From: Lacrimispora celerecrescens
GTDB taxonomy: Bacteria > Bacillota > Clostridia > Lachnospirales > Lachnospiraceae
DNA: 64,000 nucleotides
Assembly: GCF_000732605.1 (NCBI RefSeq)
Contig: NZ_JPME01000018.1
Coordinates: 124,001 to 188,000 of the forward strand
Direction of reading: 5' to 3'
How positions within the stretch are numbered: the stretch's first letter is position 1; each line of letters opens with the position of its first letter. A program made the position numbers and the translations under genes. Under the pieces are notes generated by a model. That model did no database searches and was not told the DNA's origin. It saw nothing but the letters and a program-made list of their open reading frames with translations. Shown here piece after piece: positions 57,969 to 64,000 of the stretch.

Positions 57969-59246
57969 ATGAAATTCACAAAAGCCTCCCCTTTAAAGGG
58001 TGAAATAACCATACCAGGTGACAAGTCCATCTCTCACCGAAGCGTGATGTTTGGTTCTATTGCAAAAGGAACTACGGAAATCAGCCACTTTCTCCAGGGA
58101 GCCGACTGCTTATCCACCATCTCCTGCTTTAAGAAAATGGGAATTCAGATTGAAAACAACCATGACACCGTCATTGTCCACGGGAACGGACTCCGGGGCT
58201 TAAAAAAACCGGAAACGATCTTAGACTGCGGGAACAGCGGAACCACTACCCGCCTGATCTCCGGTCTTCTGGCCGCCCAGGATTTTGACGTGACCTTAAC
58301 CGGTGACGAATCCATTAGGAAACGGCCGATGAAGCGCATTATGGAGCCATTATCCTTCATGGGGGCTGACATAAAGAGCGTTAAGGATAATGGCTGCGCT
58401 CCTCTTTCCATAATCGGTAAAAAGCTTCACGGAATCCATTATACAAGCCCGGTCGCTTCCGCCCAGATAAAGTCCTGTATCCTATTAGCCGGACTGTATG
58501 CAGAGGGCGAGACAAAGGTGACGGAACCTTATGTATCCAGGAACCATTCGGAAATCATGCTGAAGTATTTTGGCGCTAATGTTAAGACAGAAGGAACCAC
58601 CGCCTGCATCGCTCCCGTTAAAGAGCTCTACGGGAATAAAATTGTTGTTCCGGGGGATATCTCTTCTGCGGCTTACTTTATAGCGGCAGGCCTGATGATC
58701 CCAGGTTCGGAAATACTGATAAAGCAGGTAGGCATTAATCCAACCCGGGACGGGATCATTCACGTTTGCCGGGATATGGGAGCTGATATTACTCTTTTAG
58801 AGGTAAATACAGATTCCGGGGAGCCTACTGCGGATATTCTGGTTAAATCCGGCTCTCTGCACGGCATTACAATCGGTGGAGCCATCATCCCTACCCTCAT
58901 CGATGAGCTTCCCATGATCGCCGCCATGGCCTGCTTTGCGGAGGGCGAAACAATGATAAAGGATGCGGCTGAATTAAAGGTAAAGGAATCCAACCGTATT
59001 GAGGTTATGGTAAGGAATTTATCTGCCATGGGAGCCGATGTTAAAGAAACAGAGGATGGCATGATCATCAGAGGCGGAAGGCCTCTTCACGGTGCTGTCA
59101 TCGACAGCAAGTTAGATCACCGGATCGCCATGACCTTTGCAGTGACCGGGCTTTGTGCAGAAGGGGAAACAGAAATCTTAGGCGCCGAATGCGTGAATAT
59201 CTCTTATCCTGGCTTTTATCAGGATCTGGAGAGATTGATGAAATAA
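57969..59246 (+). CDS. aroA: EPSP synthase (3-phosphoshikimate 1-carboxyvinyltransferase)
   Basis: 425-aa enzyme that transfers the enolpyruvyl group of PEP to shikimate-3-phosphate. Signatures are GDKSISHRSVMFGSIAKG (residues ~16-33), DCGNSGTTTRLISG (~92), ASAQIKSCILLAGL and KVKESNRIEVM (~340). The GNSGTT loop and the overall variation fit the class II, Firmicutes-type enzymes. AGAGGATTCCT before the ATG at 57969 sets the start; the longer frame from 57909 lies within tyrA. Last gene of the three-gene aromatic operon, terminated at 59280-59316. Confidence 0.96.
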   Translation: MKFTKASPLKGEITIPGDKSISHRSVMFGSIAKGTTEISHFLQGADCLSTISCFKKMGIQIENNHDTVIVHGNGLRGLKKPETILDCGNSGTTTRLISGLLAAQDFDVTLTGDESIRKRPMKRIMEPLSFMGADIKSVKDNGCAPLSIIGKKLHGIHYTSPVASAQIKSCILLAGLYAEGETKVTEPYVSRNHSEIMLKYFGANVKTEGTTACIAPVKELYGNKIVVPGDISSAAYFIAAGLMIPGSEILIKQVGINPTRDGIIHVCRDMGADITLLEVNTDSGEPTADILVKSGSLHGITIGGAIIPTLIDELPMIAAMACFAEGETMIKDAAELKVKESNRIEVMVRNLSAMGADVKETEDGMIIRGGRPLHGAVIDSKLDHRIAMTFAVTGLCAEGETEILGAECVNISYPGFYQDLERLMK

Positions 59247-59279
59247 AATTAATCAGTCATGCAGTGATGTCTGAGCGCA

Positions 59280-59316
59280 AAAATGCCGGGAGAACATAAG
59301 TTCAACCCGGCATTTT
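59280..59316. terminator. Bidirectional terminator after aroA
   Basis: AAAATGCCGGG (59280-59290) pairs with 59306-59316, with an extra inner GAAC/GTTC stem; serves aroA and the convergent hydrolase gene. Confidence 0.9.
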
Positions 59317-59323
59317 ATTGATT

Positions 59324-59836
59324 TTATAAAACTTCGATTTGGCACATCTTCATTGCCTCTAACGCATTCTCATGGCTCTTTACAGTCACTCCGGCACAGC
59401 AGGAGGAGTCCACCAGCACAGGTACTTCAGGAAGAAAAGCTTTGACTAACAGGGCATTGGAGATCACACAGATATCCGTACATAACCCCACCAGTTCAAT
59501 GGATTCATATTCTCTGTCTGTTACATATTCTCCAAGCACTGCGCTTCCAAAGGTGTTTTTTTCAAAACGTACTCCCTGAAATTCCTTTAAGGAATGATCA
59601 AGATCCCAACCGGCTGTTCCTCTGACACAATGAACGACCGGAAGTTTTTTCCCCTCCTGGGAATTTAGATAACTTTCTTCGTGAGTATCCAAGGTGAAGA
59701 TCACCTCGTCTCCTACCGCCTGATATTCTTCTATTTTTCTTTTTACCTTAGGGACGATAGACACCGCCTCCGGAGTTCCCAGGGAACCGTCGATAAAATC
59801 TTTTTGCATGTCTACTACGATTAGCAACCTTTTCAT
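59324..59836 (-). CDS. Isochorismatase-family cysteine hydrolase (nicotinamidase-like)
   Basis: 170-aa hydrolase. The catalytic triad is Asp in VVDMQKDFIDG (D9), Lys in HCVRGTAGWDLD...FEKNTFGS region, and Cys in VGLCTDICVISNAL (C near 131), with the cis-peptide segment before it. Members hydrolyse nicotinamide or related amides. The small size and EYESIELVGLCTDICV pattern fit the PncA-like branch, giving a possible role in NAD salvage; substrate not proven. GGAGG before the ATG at 59836 sets the start; the open frame up to 59971 reaches into the IS605-type remnant. Monocistronic. Confidence 0.87.
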   Translation of the reverse strand: MKRLLIVVDMQKDFIDGSLGTPEAVSIVPKVKRKIEEYQAVGDEVIFTLDTHEESYLNSQEGKKLPVVHCVRGTAGWDLDHSLKEFQGVRFEKNTFGSAVLGEYVTDREYESIELVGLCTDICVISNALLVKAFLPEVPVLVDSSCCAGVTVKSHENALEAMKMCQIEVL

Positions 59837-59954
59837 GGACAAACCTCCGATAATAAATAGTGATAATAGTTTATCACATTTTGCTCTCATAAGCATATTA
59901 TTTTTCATCACATTTTTACTAGGAATTATTTTTACTTTTATGCCATTTCTCGTG

Positions 59955-60047
59955 TGACATACTCCCACCACTTAGCACCACATTTGGGATCAACTAAATG
60001 CTTATGCTAGAAGTGAGGGCTTCTTGCTCAAGTAACCTAACAGTTAC
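59955..60047 (-). mobile_element. IS200/IS605-type end remnant
   Basis: On the minus strand AGCAAGAAGCCCTCACTTCTAG...CTAAGTGGTGGGAGTATGTCA, the pattern of right ends of tnpB-bearing IS605/IS1341 elements: imperfect stem CCCtCACTTcTAG / CTAAGTGgtGGG with a ~31-nt loop. No transposase or tnpB frame is within the neighbouring 300 bp, so only the end is left. Different in sequence from the remnant at 28900. From remembered pattern only. Confidence 0.5.
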
Positions 60048-60081
60048 AGTATCAACTTAGTTTGTCTCTTATTGTCCTCAC

Positions 60082-60201
60082 CTAATCCTTATAATTTGTT
60101 GAATACACAAAGGTTTCTATATCTTCCAGGGACTTAAAGAAATAAATGATCCCATCTTTGTATCTGCCCAGACAAATAGACAAGGCTATTTTTACTCTCA
60201 T
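60082..60201 (-). pseudogene. Short coding remnant
   Basis: A 39-codon frame (MRVKIALSICLGRYKDGIIY then FFKSLEDIETFVYSTNYKD) that reads like the C-terminal end of a real protein; the frame stays open upstream of the ATG for at least 15 codons. There is no ribosome binding site. It follows the IS605-type remnant, so this ~500-bp gene-free gap appears to be a graveyard of mobile DNA. Confidence 0.35.
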
Positions 60202-60345
60202 TTTCGAGAAGTAAAATTCCGCTGTAAGCAAAAAAAAGAAATGTATGGATGGATGTTAATTAATATAGTATAATTTTTCGATAACAATGGAAGTTGATAT
60301 AAAGATAATCTATATTAATTTTCATCAGAAAGTAAGGTGATGAAA

Positions 60346-61080
60346 ATGCACAGTAATGTTGCAGCTATGTTTAATGATTGGGACGAAGCTCTAATATGGT
60401 CCTGTTTGCAAGGTCATATGGGAAATATTATCTTAGATAATGAAAAAAATCCCGCATCTGCTATGATTGAAACCGGTGACTTCTGCTTTTTTGCAGGCCA
60501 GCCAAATACAGCCCTGTTTCATGATATAGAAGGAGAAAAACTGCTCATACCGAAAGATGAAACTTGGGAAGCACTGATCGAGAATTATTTTGATGGACGG
60601 GTAAACAAAATATTTCGCTATGCAATTAAAAAGGAACCAGATGTTTTCCATGTTGCAAAACTGGCTTCTTTCATTAGTTCCCTGGATGATTGTTATGAGC
60701 TTCGAATGATAGACAGGGAAGTATATGAATTAGCTGGAAAGGAAGCATGGTCCGTGGATTTATGTTCTCAGTTTAAAGATTATGCTGACTATCAGCGCCG
60801 GGCATTTGGGGTATCAATATTACACAATGGTGAATTAGTGGCAGGCGCTTCTCCCTATGCCGTTTATAATAATGGTATTGAAATAGAGATAGATACCAGA
60901 CCCGATTATAGAGGCAAGGGACTAGCGACAGTTTGCGGCGCCAAATTGATTCTTGAATGCCTGGCACGAAATGTATATCCAAGCTGGGACGCCCATGACT
61001 TACGTTCTGTTGCTTTAGCGGAAAAACTCGGTTATCACCTTTCCCATCCATATGTGACATATGAACTGACCGGCAGGTAG
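60346..61080 (+). CDS. GNAT acetyltransferase (GNAT_acetyltran/PF12746 type)
   Basis: 244-aa protein. An N-terminal domain (residues ~1-120; WSCLQGHMGNIILDN, PASAMIETGDFCFFAG) leads into a GNAT domain with VELVAGASPYAVYNNG-like strand, EIEIDTRPDYRGKGLATVCGAKLI (acetyl-CoA loop RPDYRGKG, about residue 190) and WDAHDLRSVALAEKLGYH. The pattern IDT-x-x-x-RGKGLAT and SVALAEKLGY is that of the PF12746 group. Substrate unknown. AAGG is 2 nt from an ATG at 60340 and 8 nt from the ATG at 60346, so the latter is preferred. No operon partner. Confidence 0.88.
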   Translation: MHSNVAAMFNDWDEALIWSCLQGHMGNIILDNEKNPASAMIETGDFCFFAGQPNTALFHDIEGEKLLIPKDETWEALIENYFDGRVNKIFRYAIKKEPDVFHVAKLASFISSLDDCYELRMIDREVYELAGKEAWSVDLCSQFKDYADYQRRAFGVSILHNGELVAGASPYAVYNNGIEIEIDTRPDYRGKGLATVCGAKLILECLARNVYPSWDAHDLRSVALAEKLGYHLSHPYVTYELTGR

Positions 61081-61203
61081 GCCCACCTCTTGTCTCCATT
61101 ATAACCCAGGGGAAGTGAAAAAACAACAGTCATGTGCTTAACGAAACCATGCCGCCGCTCCTTTCGGGTGGACAGGCAATTTCTGACTTTTTCTAATTAA
61201 CAG

Positions 61204-61232
61204 TTGACAAATCCATACAGACGTATTAATAT
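61204..61232 (+). promoter_or_regulatory. Promoter of the trp T-box leader
   Basis: TTGACA (61204-61209), 17-nt spacer, TAATAT (61227-61232). The predicted start precedes stem I of the T-box by about 25 nt. Confidence 0.85.
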
Positions 61233-61254
61233 ACTGTTTAAATGAAATAATAAA

Positions 61255-61526
61255 ACCGTTGAAAAAGAAGAGTAAGCTTTCCAGGCAATATTTCAGAGAG
61301 CCGCCGTTGGTGCGAGTGCGGTATAAAGCTGATAGCTGAATGGACTTTTGAGGGCGGCCCCGAACCATTGTTTTTTGTAGGGGCTGACGGAAACCACAAC
61401 CGTTATTTCTCGTGGCATATATGTTAGTATATGAAAAGTGGGCTTTTATAAAGCCAATTTGAGTGGCACCGCGGATTGTATGATTCGTCTCAAGTACGTA
61501 TTTTTGCGTACTTGGGACTTTTTTTA
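61255..61526 (+). promoter_or_regulatory. Tryptophan T-box riboswitch
   Basis: AGTA (61271-61274) and GAA (61338-61340) form the specifier-loop E motif, followed by specifier TGG (61341-61343), the only Trp codon, and a purine. The T-box core GAGTGGCACCGCGG is at 61461-61474. The terminator is a 12-bp stem (61487-61498 with 61507-61518) plus T7. Uncharged tRNA(Trp) should switch on the ABC genes that follow. The remaining 61081-61203 stretch shows nothing beyond the promoter approach. Confidence 0.93.
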
Positions 61527-61588
61527 TTTTCAGGATTCCCCTCACTCCCTCTCTCTGTCAACGGAAACCATCTTAAGGAGGAAATATT

Positions 61589-62608
61589 ATGAAAAAATCG
61601 ATCAAAACCCTGTTACTGGCTGCCCTTGCAGCTGCCGCACTCTCCGGCTGTTCTTCCAAGGCAGCTCCGGAAAAATCATCTTCCAATGACAGCACAGCCT
61701 ACACTGTCGGCATCGGCCAGTTCGCAGAGCACGGTTCCCTTGATAACTGCCGGGAAGGCTTTTTACAGGGCCTTTCTGAAGAAGGAATTGTGGAAGGGAA
61801 AAACTTAACCGTTTTATACGAAAATGCCCAGGCTGACGGAGGCACAGCCAGCCAGATCATAAACAACTTCCTTTCCAAAAAGGCGGATTTGATCTGCGGC
61901 ATCGCCACCCCAATGGCTCAGGCCGCCTATAGCGGAGCAAAGAAGACCGACGTTCCTGTTATTTTCACAGCAGTTACCGATCCGGTTGCAGCAGCTCTGG
62001 CAAAAGAAGATGGAACTCCGGTCGGGGAAATCACCGGAACCAGCGATAAGCTTCCGGTGGAAAAACAGCTGGAAATGATCCGCAAGATTCTTCCGGATGC
62101 GAAGACCATCGGCATTCTTTACAGCACCAGCGAAGTGAACTCAGAAGCAGCAATCAAGGAATATAAAGCCGCTGCCGCTTCCTATGGCTTTGAAATCGTA
62201 GAAGGCGCTGTGTCCGCAACTGCCGATATCCCTCTGGCAACTGACAGCATTTTAGAAAAGGTTGACTGCTTAAACAATTTAACGGATAACACCGTAGTAA
62301 GCTCTCTTCCGCTTATCTTAGATAAAGCCGGAAAGAAAAACATACCGGTATTCGGCAGCGAAGTAGAGCAGGTGAAAATCGGCTGCCTGGCTTCCATGGG
62401 TCTTGATTATGTGGACTTAGGCAAGCAGACCGGTATCATGGCTGCAAAAGTATTAAAGGGTGAGGCAAAGGCAAGCGACATGAATTTTGAGGTAATCAAG
62501 GAAGCCGCATTCTACGGAAACGCAAAGGTTGCCGAGAATCTCGGGATCAGCCTGCCGTCAGAGCTTACCGGTTCCGCCGCTGAAGTTTTTACAGATATCA
62601 CCCACTAG
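61589..62608 (+). CDS. trpX: Tryptophan ABC transporter substrate-binding lipoprotein
   Basis: 339-aa secreted lipoprotein with signal peptide and lipobox ALSGC (Cys at residue 21). The fold is that of ABC_sub_bind (PF04392): YTVGIGQFAEHGSLDNCREGF, SKKADLICGIATPMAQAA, KTIGILYSTSEVNSEAAIKEYK, FGSEVEQVKIGCLASMGLDY. By family alone it would be a generic amino-acid or nucleoside binder, but the TGG-specifier T-box in front identifies the ligand as tryptophan or a precursor, as in known TrpXYZ systems. AAGGAGGAAATATT before the ATG. First of three genes. Confidence 0.9.
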   Translation: MKKSIKTLLLAALAAAALSGCSSKAAPEKSSSNDSTAYTVGIGQFAEHGSLDNCREGFLQGLSEEGIVEGKNLTVLYENAQADGGTASQIINNFLSKKADLICGIATPMAQAAYSGAKKTDVPVIFTAVTDPVAAALAKEDGTPVGEITGTSDKLPVEKQLEMIRKILPDAKTIGILYSTSEVNSEAAIKEYKAAAASYGFEIVEGAVSATADIPLATDSILEKVDCLNNLTDNTVVSSLPLILDKAGKKNIPVFGSEVEQVKIGCLASMGLDYVDLGKQTGIMAAKVLKGEAKASDMNFEVIKEAAFYGNAKVAENLGISLPSELTGSAAEVFTDITH

Positions 62609-62645
62609 AAATCATAACACTGGAAATATTGGAGGAAGTTAAACC

Positions 62646-63530
62646 ATGTCAATCATACTTGGCGTTTTAGAAGAAGGCCTTGTCTATGCCATTATGGCGC
62701 TAGGCGTTTACATCACTTATAAGATTCTGGATTTTCCAGATCTTTCCGTTGATGGAACCTTCCCTTTGGGAGGCGCAATTACCGTTACCCTGATCCTGGC
62801 CGGAATGAACCCGGCGGCAACGTTATTTATAGCCTTTGCCGTCGGTGCCCTGGCCGGATGCATCACCGGCTTTATCCATGTAAAATTAAAGGTACGGGAT
62901 CTTCTGTCAGGTATTATTGTCATGACTGCCCTCTATTCTGTGAATCTGCGGATAGCCGGTAAATCCAATGTCCCATTTTTTAATAATGATTCCATCTTTG
63001 AAAACAGTTTTGTGAACCGCCTGTTACCTGGGAAGCTTGCCGATATCAGCGTTGTGATCATATTAGCTGTCATCGTGGTGATCGTTAAGATTTTGCTTGA
63101 CCAGTATCTAAAGACCCGCTCCGGCTATTTGTTAAGAGCTGTGGGTGACAATGAAACACTTGTTACCTCTCTGGCCAAGGATAAAGGCATGGTAAAGATC
63201 ATCGGTCTCGCCATCGCAAACGGCCTGGCTGCTCTGGCCGGTTCCGTATACTGCCAGCAAAAAGGGTTTTTTGAAATCAGTATGGGAACCGGTACCATTG
63301 TAATCGGCCTTGCCAATGTAATCATTGGTACAAAGCTGTTTAAACGGATTGGATTTGTGAAATCCACCACCGCAGTCATTATTGGCTCTATCATTTACAA
63401 AGCCTGCGTATCCTTTGCCATTTATCTGGGAATGGAAGCATCGGACTTAAAACTGATCACATCAGTGCTGTTCCTGGCTATTCTGGTGATCAGCAACGGC
63501 AGGGAAAAGAAGGTGAAACAACATGCTTGA
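62646..63530 (+). CDS. trpY: Tryptophan ABC transporter permease
   Basis: 294-aa permease of the branched-chain-amino-acid/LivH-like class (BPD_transp_2), with about eight to nine hydrophobic segments. The typical KILDFPDLSVDGTFPLGGA segment (residues ~24-42) and LRAVGDNETLVTSLAKDKG cytoplasmic loop (~160) are those of the TrpY/uncharacterised YcjO-like group that pairs with ABC_sub_bind proteins. GGAGGAAGTTAAACC precedes the ATG at 62646. Its last 8 nt overlap the ATPase gene. Confidence 0.9.
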   Translation: MSIILGVLEEGLVYAIMALGVYITYKILDFPDLSVDGTFPLGGAITVTLILAGMNPAATLFIAFAVGALAGCITGFIHVKLKVRDLLSGIIVMTALYSVNLRIAGKSNVPFFNNDSIFENSFVNRLLPGKLADISVVIILAVIVVIVKILLDQYLKTRSGYLLRAVGDNETLVTSLAKDKGMVKIIGLAIANGLAALAGSVYCQQKGFFEISMGTGTIVIGLANVIIGTKLFKRIGFVKSTTAVIIGSIIYKACVSFAIYLGMEASDLKLITSVLFLAILVISNGREKKVKQHA

Positions 63531-64000
63531 ACTTCAAAACATTAATAAATATTACAACCAGGGAACCGTCAATGAGATGTGCCTGTTCCAGAACTTTAAT
63601 CTCACCATTAAAGATCAGCAGTTCGTATCTGTGGTAGGGAGCAACGGCTCCGGTAAGACTTCCCTTTTAAACATCATCTGCGGAAGCATTCCTTTGGACA
63701 GCGGCTCCATCCTGGTGGGTGGCGCCGACATCACCAACATGCCGGAATTTAAGCGTCAGCGCCGGATCGGAAGGGTCTACCAGAACCCGGCTATGGGCAC
63801 CTGTCCCAATATGACAATCCTGGAAAATATGGCTCTGGCTGATACCAAGGGAAAGCCCTTTAATCTTCTTCCCGGCACTAATAAGCAGCGGATATCCTAT
63901 TATAAGGAACAGCTCCGCTTCCTGGGCCTTGGCTTAGAGGATAAGCTGCATGTAAAGGTTGGCGTTCTTTCCGGCGGTCAGAGGCAGGCCATGGCTCTTC
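63523..64000 (+). CDS. trpZ: Tryptophan ABC transporter ATP-binding protein, cut by window end
   Basis: Partial: at least 159 codons visible. MLELQNINKYYNQGTVNE starts the domain; Walker A is GSNGSGKTSLLN (about residue 41), the Q-loop is RVYQNPAMG (~85), and the signature VLSGGQRQAM is the last motif before the window ends. It overlaps trpY by 8 nt, so it is translationally coupled. Energises tryptophan uptake in the T-box-controlled trpXYZ operon. Walker B and C-terminus lie beyond position 64000. Confidence 0.92.
   Translation, partial: MLELQNINKYYNQGTVNEMCLFQNFNLTIKDQQFVSVVGSNGSGKTSLLNIICGSIPLDSGSILVGGADITNMPEFKRQRRIGRVYQNPAMGTCPNMTILENMALADTKGKPFNLLPGTNKQRISYYKEQLRFLGLGLEDKLHVKVGVLSGGQRQAMAL

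Noticed and set aside
61138-61545. 135-codon minus-strand frame upstream of trpX
   Set aside because: It lies across the T-box leader on the opposite strand; the structured leader explains the sequence.

Overview
The window reads as chromosome of an anaerobic, endospore-forming Clostridia member, most likely Lachnospiraceae of the Lacrimispora / Clostridium saccharolyticum type. The evidence is a single-chain pyruvate:ferredoxin oxidoreductase, a membrane pyrophosphatase, a collagen-like surface/spore protein, a LysM-GH18 SleL-like protein, T-box leaders, strong AGGAGG ribosome binding sites and rho-independent terminators between almost all units. The assignment is inference from gene content, not from a marker gene.

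Layout. 0-3.5 kb: two uncharacterised genes (DUF4489-like and a membrane protein) and a large collagen-repeat gene that carries a single-base frameshift as sequenced. 3.5-28.5 kb: housekeeping genes in small units (cardiolipin synthase, MetY, DUF362-ferredoxin, LTA-synthase-like, a GntR/ABC unit with a clear promoter and operator, DUF4397, PFOR, VanW, PHP phosphoesterase, HemB, P1 peptidase, HPr-like protein, AI-2E permease, AlaX editing protein, a Gly/Cys-rich miniprotein). 28.5-34.5 kb: a visibly AT-richer accessory stretch between two conserved blocks. It has an IS605-type end remnant, a truncated copy of a LysM-GH18 gene plus a full copy, a CPBP protease, a lipoprotein operon with a 52-aa HTH protein, and a 30-bp direct repeat that copies the end of leuS. 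34.5-43 kb: leuS with a Leu T-box, CPBP protease, EF-G paralogue, pyrophosphatase.

43-55.7 kb is the most interesting region. A carbohydrate locus runs on the minus strand: lipoprotein binding protein, two CUT1-type permeases, an unrecognised 812-aa protein, a 354-aa protein resembling the DUF5596/acyltransferase group, and a BadF-type sugar kinase. It is preceded by a YesM/YesN-like histidine kinase and AraC-type response regulator. Directly upstream of the regulator, overlapping it by 22 nt, is a retron reverse transcriptase. Upstream of that is a textbook msr-msd structure (16-nt a1/a2 inverted repeat, branch G, stem-loops, extended -10 promoter abutting a1). The retron therefore looks co-transcribed with the two-component system, an arrangement I do not know from described retron types.

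55.8-64 kb: aroF (frameshifted as sequenced), tyrA, aroA; an isochorismatase-family hydrolase; a second IS605-type remnant; a GNAT protein; and a tryptophan T-box (specifier TGG) controlling a TrpXYZ-type ABC transporter, which runs off the end of the window.
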